Shown here piece after piece: positions 9,431 through 17,594 of a DNA stretch of 23,473 nt. The position numbers and the translations under genes were made by a program. This DNA is from Chara braunii (lineage: Eukaryota; Streptophyta; Charophyceae; Charales; Characeae): positions 887,288 to 910,760 of the forward strand of contig BFEA01000251.1 in the NCBI GenBank assembly GCA_003427395.1, written 5' to 3'. The first letter of the stretch is position 1. Every line of letters begins with the position of its first letter. The notes under the pieces were generated by a model. It saw only the letters and a list, made by a program, of their open reading frames with translations, was not told the origin of the DNA and ran no database searches.

Positions 9431-10231
9431 AGGGTAACTCAGACGAAAAAGGAGATCACAAAAGAGAAAATCATTCAGCCAGACGGACGCAGATACAGAG
9501 GGTCATTCGGGAAAGAATGGCTGTCCTCAGGAAAAGTCTATGTCCAATTGATTTCTTCTTCTTTGTGTGGTCGCTTCGTTTCACGTTGACTACCGACTTC
9601 CCATCACTTCAACATACAAGTGAGTAACAGAAAACAAACATCATACTCTCATTGCCATTGACATGGTCAGATTCCCCCTTTTTTTTTCAGGCATTCTTCT
9701 ACCTACCTGCACATCAGATCAAACAACAAGTTCAAAAGAAAACAATGCAATTCAAACTCACGTCAGACTTTTATTCACACGTGCAAACAAAACACAGCTT
9801 CCTCTACCTCTTCAGTGAACGTTCAAAGAACAGGGTCAAGCAAGTGTGGGTTCACTCAGGTGTGAAGGGTCCGAGTCAAACTAACTGACCTTGAGTGAAG
9901 TCGAAGAGTCGGCCCACTCAAGAAGACCGTGTAAAATCACACTCCAGAGAAGACAATCGTCACAACAAGTCGCCCGCAAAGTGATCCACACCACTCCCTA
10001 GAGCGCTTGCTTGTCGCGACACCCTCTCAACACACAAACCACCTCCCAGTAATCCAATAACACCTTCGCGCCGTCGTCACTCACTCCCAATTTCACTGTG
10101 CCACTACGGCATCGCACTCACACCACTTTCAAGCGCACCACCACTTTGAGGTACCTTCCCTGTGCCAATGCTCAGCCACCGCTTTATGTAGTCAGCGTAA
10201 TAATATTGCTCCCACCGTCGTGAACAACCCG
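9431..10231. other. Noncoding stretch, no gene recognised
   Basis: No domain or RNA gene seen. A perfect 8-bp inverted repeat, CTTGAGTG (9,890-9,897) with CACTCAAG (9,915-9,922), is present. The plus-strand frame at 9,652-9,888 is short and featureless. Confidence 0.5.
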
Positions 10232-10805
10232 GCAGTGCTTCCGCACCACTGCCAAAAGAATCAGTGCTGCTGCCTCAAAAATTCAGCAGCGCTTCCGCAC
10301 CACTACTACTAAAACCAGTGTCGTTGCCGCAAAAATTCGGCAGCACTTCCGCGTCACCGCTAAAATCTCGGTGCCACCGCCGCAAAAATCGGCAGTGCTT
10401 CCCCGTCGCCGCTAAAATGTCAGTGTTGCCGCCGCAAAAAATTGGCAGCGGTTTCGCACTACCGCCGTCAAACCCAATGCTGCCGCCGCAAAATTTCGGC
10501 AGCGCTTCCACACTACCGCCGACAAACCCGATGCTGTCGCCGCAAAATTTCGGCAGCGCTTCCGCACTACCGCCGACAAACCCAGTGCTGTTGCCACAAA
10601 ATTTCGGTAGCACTTTCGCACAACTGCTGACAAAGCATTGTCGTTGCTGTGCCAAACAGGCAGTCTCCCCTGCACCGCTTGCTGAAGACTTGCCACCGCC
10701 GTGCAAAACGGGCAGAGTTTCCCCTGCACCGCTTGCCGAAGACTTTCCGCCGCCGTGCAAAACGGGCAGAGTTTCCCCTGGACCGTTTGCCGAAAAACTT
10801 GCCAC
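10232..10805. repeat. 54-bp tandem repeat array in two diverged blocks
   Basis: In block A (10,232-10,640), CGCAAAATTTCGGCAG-type anchors fall at 10,487, 10,541 and 10,595, exactly 54 bp apart. Earlier units are more diverged. In block B (10,645-10,800), TCCCCTG anchors fall at 10,666, 10,720 and 10,774, again 54 bp apart. Blocks A and B align to each other (CAAAA..CGGCAG.G.TTCC.C), so they are diverged members of one family. Because 54 is a multiple of three, frames stay open on both strands. The plus frame from 10,264 encodes an 18-residue Pro/Asn-rich repeat (LPPTNPMLSPQNFGSASA type). I see no promoter, splice site or conserved flank that would make it a gene. Confidence 0.9.
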
Positions 10806-11102
10806 GAACAGCAGCACCTCCTGCTGGCACCTCGCAGTACGGTGGCTATGACAACCTCTCCTCTCCTCACCTCGCTGAGAGGGCGGCTATGGCTGTGTTT
10901 CACAACTATGGCCACCTCCAGCAATCCTCCTCCCTCACTTGCAGACCTCCACTCAGCTCCCTCTCTCCACCAGCAGCTCCTCCAGCAGCCAGCATTCACC
11001 CAAGCGAAATGCCAGCAGCACCAGCCACAATGAATGCTGGCTGGCTGGCTGCTGGCTAGAGGCCGAGGGCAGCTGCTTGCCCCCCAGCCAAAAATCGGAG
11101 TG

Positions 11103-11180
11103 AGGCCTGGCCCTTGATCTTAAACGTGATCAAGGGTTGAGAAACTTGATGTTCCCTTAGGGGAACCAAGTTCCAGGCCT
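11103..11180. repeat. Three-way-junction inverted-repeat structure
   Basis: Outer stem AGGCCTGG (11,103-11,110) pairs with CCAGGCCT (11,173-11,180). Inside lie hairpin 1, CCCTTGATC (11,111-11,119) with GATCAAGGG (11,128-11,136), and hairpin 2, AACTTG (11,143-11,148) with CAAGTT (11,167-11,172), continuing after a 2-base bulge as GTTCCC/GGGAAC around a TTAG loop. The only unpaired junction bases are TTGAGA (11,137-11,142). All 29 base pairs are Watson-Crick. Confidence 0.85.
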
Positions 11181-11186
11181 TGGTAA

Positions 11187-11342
11187 TGCATCTGGTCGCT
11201 ACCCCCAGCCAGATGCAGCCCTAAATGGCCGTATAGAGCCAAGTAGAGCAGACTGTTGAAATCCAACTGTCTGCTGTCATCTCAAAGTCCAGATGTTTCT
11301 ATTCCTGCATTTGGCCCTGCGTCACGATTAGATTCGCGACGC
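11187..11342. repeat. Four further consecutive hairpins
   Basis: TGCATCTGG/CCAGATGCA (11,187-11,195 with 11,209-11,217) is perfect. AGCAGAC/GTCTGCT (11,247 with 11,269) encloses a T-T mismatch, then GTTG/CAAC. CCAGATG/CATTTGG (11,289 with 11,308) has one G-U pair. GCGTC/GACGC (11,319 with 11,338) encloses an A-C mismatch, then CG/CG. Little unpaired sequence separates them, apart from about 29 bases at 11,218-11,246. Confidence 0.8.
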
Positions 11343-11346
11343 TCTG

Positions 11347-11357
11347 TTTTTTTTTTT
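11347..11357 (+). terminator. T-run, possible RNA polymerase III terminator
   Basis: Eleven consecutive T residues begin five bases after the last hairpin of the chain. RNA polymerase III stops at such runs. Other T-runs occur nearby (for example about 11,477-11,493), so this may be coincidental. Confidence 0.2.
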
Positions 11358-11639
11358 CTTTTTCCATTCTTCCCCTCTTCTTCTACTTTCTATCCCTGTA
11401 TCTGCTCTACCGCGGCGGCCATGTACGTGGTTGTTACTTGCGTGCAAGGACCAAGGAAGGTCCCAGCAAGAAGGAATTTTTTTTTTTTTTTTTCGAAAAA
11501 CTCCAAAAAAAAAACTATGTTATGCAGAAAAATAGATTGAACAACTTTTGCCTCAGGGTCATATCGAAATTCCTCACCAATTTAAAATAAAAAATAAAAT
11601 TATTATTTGTTTTAATTTTTATTTAATTTTTTATCTTTT
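11358..11639. other. AT-rich noncoding stretch
   Basis: T and A homopolymers (near 11,477-11,493 and 11,507-11,514) and an AT-rich block at 11,580-11,640. No gene is visible. Confidence 0.5.
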
Positions 11640-11669
11640 TGGCCCGGCCAGGCAAGTGACCCCGGGCCA
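11640..11669. repeat. Perfect 8-bp GC-rich hairpin
   Basis: TGGCCCGG (11,640-11,647) pairs with CCGGGCCA (11,662-11,669) around a 14-base loop. The AT-rich setting makes it stand out. Confidence 0.85.
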
Positions 11670-11889
11670 CTCTGGTAGCCTAGGAATTATAAGAATTTCA
11701 AATGATTTTGAAAAAGCGAAAAAAAAAGGAACAAATGACTAATGATTCAGTAATGAAGTAAATCGAGGGCGGAGTGATCCTATCTATGATTGAATGTGTG
11801 GTATCATAGTAGGTAGGGTTAAAAAGGGGGGTTTGCATGGATAAATTGATGATGATGATGATTGGTGATGGGGGGGGGAAGGTGGGGGG

Positions 11890-12365
11890 NNNNNNNNNNN
11901 NNNNNNNNNNNNNNNNNNNNNNNNNNNNNNNNNNNNNNNNNNNNNNNNNNNNNNNNNNNNNNNNNNNNNNNNNNNNNNNNNNNNNNNNNNNNNNNNNNNN
12001 NNNNNNNNNNNNNNNNNNNNNNNNNNNNNNNNNNNNNNNNNNNNNNNNNNNNNNNNNNNNNNNNNNNNNNNNNNNNNNNNNNNNNNNNNNNNNNNNNNNN
12101 NNNNNNNNNNNNNNNNNNNNNNNNNNNNNNNNNNNNNNNNNNNNNNNNNNNNNNNNNNNNNNNNNNNNNNNNNNNNNNNNNNNNNNNNNNNNNNNNNNNN
12201 NNNNNNNNNNNNNNNNNNNNNNNNNNNNNNNNNNNNNNNNNNNNNNNNNNNNNNNNNNNNNNNNNNNNNNNNNNNNNNNNNNNNNNNNNNNNNNNNNNNN
12301 NNNNNNNNNNNNNNNNNNNNNNNNNNNNNNNNNNNNNNNNNNNNNNNNNNNNNNNNNNNNNNNNN
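11890..12365. other. Assembly gap (476 N)
   Basis: A run of N bounded on both sides by G-rich and purine-rich sequence. Long frames that cross it are meaningless. The gap size may be an estimate. Confidence 0.99.
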
Positions 12366-13035
12366 GGGAAGAAGGTGGGGGAAGAGGGCACGGGGTCGGG
12401 ATCGGGAGGTAAGGAGGGCGAATGAGATCGCGCGGGGGGGAAAGTTGTATGCTGGAAAAAAAAAACGACGTGCAAGGGGTGGAGTAGAGCGCCCTGGGGG
12501 GGGGGTTGGCGGAGACGAAGGGAGGAAGAGGAAGGAGAGGAGAAGAGGCAGGAAGGGAAGAATGAGAGCGCAGAAGAGGAAGAGGAAGAAGAAAAGGAAA
12601 GACGATGACTGCGACGAGGAAGAAGAAGAAGAATTTGACGACTATGACGAGAAGGAGGTGAGGAAGAAACGAGGAGAAAGGAGAAGGGAAAAGAAAAAGG
12701 AAAGAAGAAAAATAAAAAAAATTTGTCACTTGCGCGTCGGCTTCGGGATCGATGATGAGGCAGCGACGACGAGGACGAGGAGTTGCTGACGTGGCGATAG
12801 CGACGAGCGCAGGTATGAGGGGCTGATGTGGTAGCGATGATGACGACGAAGATGACGACGACGAAGATGACGACGATAGCGATGATGCGGCGGCGCTGGA
12901 GGCGATCATGATGGTGACGATGTGGATGACATGGCAGCGCCGGAACAGGGAGGGAGGGAGGGTTGTTTGCCGCTCCGATACCATTGTGACGAGGCTGAGG
13001 CAGAGCAGCGAGATTGGGAGAGGGAGGGAGAGTGA
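12366..13035. repeat. Purine-rich and GAY-triplet low-complexity DNA
   Basis: The plus strand is almost all G and A from 12,366 to 12,720 (GAGGAAGAAGAAG style). Imperfect GAC/GAT/GAA triplet tracts follow at about 12,600-12,660 and 12,770-12,915, then GGGA repeats. The left flank of the gap has GAT repeats (11,847-11,862). Acidic or serine-rich conceptual peptides from either strand are by-products of the composition. Such polypurine DNA is prone to triplex formation and assembly failure, which would explain the gap. Confidence 0.85.
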
Positions 13036-13298
13036 GAGCACTCACACACTCACTCAACTCGACGCAGACTCGACAAAACTCTATGGACGCAGACACAGTG
13101 GCAAAGTCGCAATCTTGGATTCTGAACACAATGTTGCAGCAAGTCACACTGAAGCACAAGCACGGAGGCCGAAAATTGAATGCCCAAACTCAGCTTGATT
13201 CCGGTCTCAAGTACTGAACTCAAGTTGAGTCCCGAGGGCAGAAGTGCAATTTGGCTTGGGGCTGAACTCAAAATCGAAAGTCTGAGCCAGGGCGCTAG

Positions 13299-13478
13299 AA
13301 TGCCGGATGGCGTATCGAAATCCAAAAGTGTCGGATGGCACCAAGTATCAAAATCCAAAAGTGCCAGATGGCACCAAGTATCGAAATCCAAAAGTGTCGG
13401 ATGGCACCAAATATCGAAATCCAAAAGTGTCGGATGGCGCCAAGTATCGAAATCCAAAAGTGTCGGATGGCGCCACCT
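13299..13478. repeat. 33-bp minisatellite, locus 1 (about 5.4 copies)
   Basis: Units start at 13,314, 13,347, 13,380, 13,413 and 13,446, exactly 33 bp apart, with a partial unit before 13,314. The unit begins ATCGAAATCCAAAAGTG and continues TCGGATGGC(A/G)CCAAGT. Unit 2 is a variant (ATCAAAA, GCCAGATGGCACC). Because 33 is a multiple of three, every frame stays open across it. The same family occurs at 21,263-21,395. Confidence 0.95.
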
Positions 13479-13893
13479 TGTCGCACTTTTTTCCAGTCCG
13501 GCCACTTCGGGCGACCAGAAAGCCAACAGGCTGTCACGCAGGATTTTGGATGCTGATTGCAATAAATAAAATGAGTTAGATAAAGCAAATCCCTTCCTGT
13601 TGTGTGCGTCCGGCTTCGAGCGAGACCCTTCATTTGCGGTGTTCGCCGGTCCCCGGTCTTAGGAATCTTTTATTTTGATTCAGAACAGCAAAGAATCTTG
13701 ACCGAAACATCAGAGAGTACAATCATCAAGCAAAGCAGTGCAAAGAAGCAAGACCGACTGACTCGAGCCAAGACAAAGTTGAGTGAGGGAAGAATGAGAA
13801 CTCGTAATAGTTTCAGAAAGTACACATGTAGAGAGGATGGCCAGCACTAATCTCGAGTCCTCACTCATCCCTCTGGGTCACACTCACAATCTC

Positions 13894-14346
13894 TCATTTA
13901 GTTGTTTGTTCCTTGTGCTTTCGGTCCTGTCTCCGTACTCTCTGAGATTGTGGTCTCTGTATGTAGAGCCACCTGAAGCTTGCAAGCTCGGAACACTTCC
14001 ATCCAAGGTACATGACGCGAAAGTCAATCATGGAACAAAACTCTTCCCATAGTGTAGGTAGATAGGGTCTGGAGAAGATTCCCCGTCTGAGATGCTCGAA
14101 TTCTGAAGGCTTTGTCAATGCCTGGTAGTCAACTTGTGCTGGCGAGATGTACCTCTTTGCCAAGCCTACCAAGTCGCCCCAGCAAGACCCATCGGTGAGT
14201 AGAAAGGGGACTGGCGGTTTGGGATAGTCGACGTAGAGCTTGGGCCCAAAGGTGCGAATCAGCTTGGCACCACTCTCATCAAGCTCATGTTCTCTTTGCT
14301 CACGATAAACTGGCAGCCGAAATCCAGACTGAGTCGAAATGCTCAT
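13894..14346 (-). CDS. Unidentified protein fragment, minus strand
   Basis: Open for about 150 codons in balanced-composition DNA. The peptide looks like a real globular protein, with VDYPKPPVPFLLTDGS, GDLVGLAKRYISPAQVDY and PTLWEEFCSMIDF segments, and no repeats. I do not recognise the family. It overlaps the frame at 14,300-14,605 by 47 bases, and the two would read as one protein if a single frameshift near 14,325 were allowed. A TTCAG/GTGGCT donor-like site follows the SELASF codons near 13,966. It could be an exon or a decayed gene or transposon ORF. The start is not defined. Confidence 0.4.
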   Translation of the reverse strand: MSISTQSGFRLPVYREQREHELDESGAKLIRTFGPKLYVDYPKPPVPFLLTDGSCWGDLVGLAKRYISPAQVDYQALTKPSEFEHLRRGIFSRPYLPTLWEEFCSMIDFRVMYLGWKCSELASFRWLYIQRPQSQRVRRQDRKHKEQTTK

Positions 14347-14605
14347 GGTTCTCCTTCCCCTTCCTCACATAGGGTCTCAAGTCATGAATGATTCCTCCAG
14401 CGAACACAGTGTGAACCATAAAGATGGACAACTCTTGTCTGAAGCAAACTGCACTGACATACTGATACCGGAAGGAGTCCCTAGAAGCAACTTGATTGAG
14501 GTTAGAGAGAACAGCCTCAGGGACAGGGAGCGACTGTACTGTACTCATGTGGTGGGTGACTTTACTGCTGGTTTCTAATAATTCCCTCAGCTCACCTGAC
14601 TCCAC
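14300..14605 (-). CDS. Unidentified protein fragment, minus strand (upstream part)
   Basis: Open for about 100 codons, including SLPVPEAVLSNLNQVASRD and LSIFMVHTVFAGGIIHDL segments that look like ordinary globular protein. It precedes the 13,894-14,346 fragment on the same strand in a different frame, so this may be one gene with a frameshift (or sequencing error) near 14,325. No ATG is near its 5' limit; the first internal ATG is in the THHMST segment. On the minus strand GTCAG/GTGAGC near 14,593-14,600 resembles a splice donor, which would sit at the start of this frame and argues for caution. No family is recognised. Confidence 0.35.
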   Translation of the reverse strand: MESGELRELLETSSKVTHHMSTVQSLPVPEAVLSNLNQVASRDSFRYQYVSAVCFRQELSIFMVHTVFAGGIIHDLRPYVRKGKENHEHFDSVWISAASLS

Positions 14606-14777
14606 TGAATAACGTGTTTGGGCTGCCTATTTTGCTAGTCAGACCCTGATGGCTCAACGTTCTCTCTGAATGCTGTTTGGTTCAGATTGAGAATCGCATG
14701 CACTTCTGACGATTGAGTGTCGATTGAGTTTCGTTCGAGTGCTGAGTGAAAGTTATTTGATTGGATGAAGTTTTACT

Positions 14778-15025
14778 CAAACCGACCGGATGCTCGGTTG
14801 GGAACCGATCGCTTGCTTAACTGAAAACTGATTGATTGCTTAACTGAAAACTGATTGATTGCTGATCTTAAAACTGATTGATTGCTGATCTGGAAACTGA
14901 TCGATTGGTGATCTTGAAACTGATTGATTGCTGATCTGGAAACTGATCGATTGCTGGTTTGGAAACTGATCGATCGATTGCTGATCTGGAAACTGATTGA
15001 TTTGCTGATCTGGAAACTGATTGAA
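14778..15025. repeat. 23-bp minisatellite, about 10 copies
   Basis: The unit AACTGATTGATTGCTGATCTGGA and its variants repeat with a 23-bp period from 14,803. One 27-bp and one 24-bp unit occur near the right end (a GATC duplication and an extra T). The left edge is a more diverged AACCGACCGG version. Confidence 0.9.
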
Positions 15026-15200
15026 ACCGAATGCTGTCGAAAATTGGTGACTGAGAACTGCATGTTGCTGAGATTTCTGACTGGGAACTTTCTTTCACGA
15101 CCGGTACCTGAGTGTTGCTACGTGACTTCCACCAAGTCAGTTCATCCTAGTAATATCACAGCAGCACTTATTAAATATTCCTCTCTTTCCTCCCTTACTA

Positions 15201-15524
15201 TTAGTTATTGATGATCTCTCGTGCTTGATTAACAGTCTCCACGGAGGAAAGCGTGCTGTGCAGTTTTCCATCAGTTCCGTAGAAATAAACAACATACTCG
15301 ATGAGTGTTTGCTCCCTCACCGACTCTAGTGCCTGGTCTCTCATTACCTTCACATAGTGTAGGGCATTTTTAATGGCATTCTGTTCCCAACCTTCTATTC
15401 TGCCCCGGTGCAGTGTGCAAGTCACTCTCAATAAATCTTCATTCCCCGTTTCTCTGCTGAGACCCATTGCTTCGGAATTGATTGTTCTGCACTCATGGGG
15501 CTGTCGATTTTGTAAAATTCTCAT
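15201..15524 (-). CDS. Unidentified protein fragment, minus strand
   Basis: Open for 107 codons and ending in a TAA at 15,201-15,203. An internal ATG at 15,467 would give an 88-residue product. The peptide (HRGRIEGWEQNAIKNALHYV, TLIEYVVYFYGTDGKLHS, VNQAREIINN) has normal globular composition with alternating helix-like and strand-like segments and no low complexity. I do not recognise the family. A donor-like GTGAAG/GTAATG lies inside. It may be a last exon. It shares strand with the fragments at 13,894-14,605, but the stop and the minisatellite between them leave a single gene unproven. Confidence 0.4.
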   Translation of the reverse strand: MRILQNRQPHECRTINSEAMGLSRETGNEDLLRVTCTLHRGRIEGWEQNAIKNALHYVKVMRDQALESVREQTLIEYVVYFYGTDGKLHSTLSSVETVNQAREIINN

Positions 15525-16538
15525 ATATTTTTCCTGACGTGCTTAACCATTTGGGATGGTTTGCTGACGCCAATTGTCTCACTGGTTTGAACCTGATAGT
15601 GTTCAATATGCTTTGTTGTCAGCCGTTTCTCGATCACAGTTTATGTCCTTATACATCGGGACGGTGCTGTTCCCCTGCGTAAAACAATCAAAACTGACTC
15701 GTGTGGAAATGGCCTACCGTCGGGGCTTATGAAAGGCAGTCCATTCCACTTCTCACGGCCACAATGAGTGGATCTTTCGCTCTAGTCCGTTCTCAAAGAT
15801 TAGACTCCCCTGACCTTACATCACATAATGACTGATTGGAACGACCACTTCGTTCATACATAGTATCAGCGGCGGAGTTCAGACCCTAGTTGTCTATCAC
15901 TCGTGTATGACACAGCGAGGACTGGCTGCGAAGTTACAGTATGAGACTCACTCATGCATTATGCACAGCGAAGCAGCACAATTAATTAGAGAATATACTG
16001 CTACCCCTTGACTGCGGGCCCATCACGCTCACATCATAGTGCAACTTCAATTTCTCTCCGTCTGATTCACTATATTTAGCAGGTGAGAACGCCAGGGGGC
16101 AGACTAAAGCGGTTTAAACACTACTCAAGTTGGAAAGTTGTAGCATGCATTCTTGCTCCCGAAAATCTGAGGAAATCACTGAGGTCTTCTGCTGCGCCCC
16201 TCTTCTCGCTCGACTCACGTCAGGTGGGTAGAATGGTTGCCCAGGGTAAAGACTGGGTGCAACTCAGTCTCCATCCAAGAGAAACTTAGCCAACAAGTAG
16301 ATGACACTTTTTTAGGACTTGTTGTTTTCTGCCCATTGGACAATACAGTCGGGTCATTTTTGCTCAGTTCCGTGTTTCCGCTCATATCACACTTCCAAAG
16401 TTGACGCACCCGATCAAAGTTAGCAACACTGGCAATTGATGCTTCCTCAGCCTGCTTGCTAACTTTGGCGAGCTAGCATTGTCCCATTCTTTTTACGAGC
16501 AGATGCGTAGGCATCGACCAAAGGGAAACGATGACTTT
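15525..16538. other. Noncoding stretch, no gene recognised
   Basis: No domain or RNA gene recognised on either strand. A perfect 6-bp hairpin (GAACGA/TCGTTC) is near 15,839-15,855. Confidence 0.45.
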
Positions 16539-16625
16539 TTACATTCACGCGTACTTAGAAGAAACGAACTAGAACCAATCTAGCCACAAAAAGTTTCGTT
16601 ATCCAGTATTACATCGTGAATGTAA
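16539..16625. repeat. Small foldback structure, 87 bp
   Basis: Outer arms TTACATTCACG (16,539-16,549) and CGTGAATGTAA (16,615-16,625) are perfect 11-bp inverted repeats. Inside, AACGAACTAGA (16,563-16,573) pairs with TCTAG (16,579-16,583) and, after an 11-base bulge, TTCGTT (16,595-16,600). This totals 22 base pairs. It may be a remnant of a miniature inverted-repeat element, but no target-site duplication is obvious. Confidence 0.6.
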
Positions 16626-16935
16626 CACAGCTCTTAACCTCGTCAAGTAACCAACGAGCTACTCAGTAAAGGAAACTCAGGTGCTAGATCATCCCAACAT
16701 CTTTAGATAATTCCTTAGAAGTGACTCCCTCGATCTTGCTAACCATTAAACTGATTACACGTATGCGGGGTTTTCTCTTTGGTCAGGGAAACATGAATTA
16801 TTGCCACCAGCTAAATTATCTAGTCGCCTGCGTAAATGATTCCCTCCTAAGTCAGGTTCCTCTGTAATACGTTCGATTGCTAATTCTCAGCACACCGCGA
16901 GATCATTTATGACTATCTCGCTCAACCTTCAAACA
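16626..16935. other. Noncoding stretch, nothing recognised
   Basis: AT-moderate sequence with many stops in all frames. No motif seen before the TA repeat. Confidence 0.5.
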
Positions 16936-16938
16936 AAT

Positions 16939-16966
16939 TATATATATATATGACGATATATATATA
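16939..16966. repeat. (TA)n microsatellite with GACG interruption
   Basis: A TA run interrupted by TGACGA. The same GACGATATAT signature recurs at about 17,082, 17,148 and 17,573 and marks the edges of the repeat units described next. Confidence 0.9.
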
Positions 16967-17023
16967 GGGTTCAGCCTCCTGATGAGTCGGTGAAACTCCG
17001 ACGAAACAGTTTGTCACAACCCC
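16967..17023 (+). ncRNA. Hammerhead-ribozyme-like motif 1
   Basis: Self-cleaving RNA motif. CTGATGA (16,979-16,985) matches the conserved C3-A9 strand. GTCGG (16,986-16,990) pairs with CCGAC (16,998-17,002) as helix II with a 7-base loop. GAAA follows (17,003-17,006). ACA (17,006-17,008) pairs with TGT (17,012-17,014) as a minimal 3-bp helix III, ending in the cleavage triplet GUC (C17 at 17,015). Short helix III is characteristic of type I hammerheads in retroelements. Helix I is the weak point: GGGTT (16,967-16,971) can pair with AACCC (17,018-17,022), but 7 and 2 unpaired bases separate it from the core. Core residues are all present; activity is inferred. Confidence 0.65.
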
Positions 17024-17457
17024 TCGTTTGTTGTCCTCTTCTCTCTCTCTGCCTACGGTTTTGCCGGGCAGTTCTATTTATGACGATATATATATGTTTT
17101 CTTCTCTCTCTCTCTGCCTATGGTTTTACCGGGCAGTTCTGTTTGTGACGATATATACTACGACTTCGCTAGCTTCCTGCTACGGTTTTTTCCGGTCAGG
17201 TCGAGCGGCAGTGGTCGGGGCCGTTACTAGGTGGCCATGCTGTGCCTCTAGTGCGAGCGGCGTGTCTGGAGTGTATTTTTTGGCTGTGACAGACCTTTCT
17301 TTGTTTCGTGGATGTTTTGCTGGCTTGTGATGGGGTGTGAACCGACAGTTTGTAGAGTTTTCCATCTGGTGTGGGTGAGTGATAGTCTACTTTGATTTTG
17401 GTTAAGGTAGATTATCATTTACAGTGTAATCAGTGAGGGGATTCTGCAGACTGTTGA

Positions 17458-17515
17458 GGGTTCAGCCTCCTGATGAGTCGGTGAAACTCCGATGAAACAG
17501 TTTGTCACAGCCCCT
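17458..17515 (+). ncRNA. Hammerhead-ribozyme-like motif 2
   Basis: Near-identical copy of motif 1. CTGATGA is at 17,470-17,476 and helix II is GTCGG/CCGAT (17,477-17,481 with 17,489-17,493), so the closing pair becomes G-U in place of G-C. GAAA is at 17,494-17,497, helix III is ACA/TGT, and GUC ends at 17,506. The helix I candidate GGGTT (17,458-17,462) faces AGCCC, keeping pairing through a U-G wobble, and GAGGG can alternatively pair with CCCTC. The 491-bp spacing from motif 1 would define a processed RNA of that length. Activity is probably lower than motif 1 because position 11.1 is changed. Confidence 0.6.
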
Positions 17516-17594
17516 CGTTTGTTGTCCTCTTCTCTCTCTCTGCCTACGGTTTTACCGGGCAGTTCTGTTTGTGACGATATATATATATATATAG

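Larger units (their letters stand above)
16951..17594 (+). mobile_element. Candidate retrozyme- or Penelope-like nonautonomous element
   Basis: Two long direct repeats, each running from GGGTTCAGCCTCC through the hammerhead-like core to GTTGTCCTC, a (CT)n tract, TGCCTA(C/T)GGTTTT(A/G)CCGGGCAG and GACGATATAT (16,967-17,094 and 17,458-17,594). They flank about 360 bp of unrelated sequence. A third, partial copy at about 17,097-17,160 keeps only the CT-tract-to-TATA part. TA microsatellite borders each unit. Direct repeats with hammerheads at both ends are the hallmark of retrozymes and of Penelope-like elements. No reverse transcriptase is encoded here, so it would be nonautonomous. Assignment is inference. 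Confidence 0.45.

Noticed and set aside
11698-13159. Very long minus-strand open frames (over 440 codons)
   Set aside because: They run through the N gap and through purine-rich low-complexity DNA. The serine- and proline-rich peptides are composition artefacts.
13299-13478. CRISPR-like array of 33-bp repeats
   Set aside because: Units are directly abutting with no spacers, and the context is eukaryotic. It is a minisatellite.
13314-13478. 33-bp units as a tRNA-derived sequence (TATCGAAATCC resembles a B box, and the unit contains GCGCCA)
   Set aside because: The spacing between the B-box-like word and CCA is about 22 bases where 16 are needed, and no A box exists.
14773-15098. Ser/Gln/Asn-rich minus-strand frames
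   Set aside because: They are read-throughs of the 23-bp minisatellite and have no independent coding evidence.
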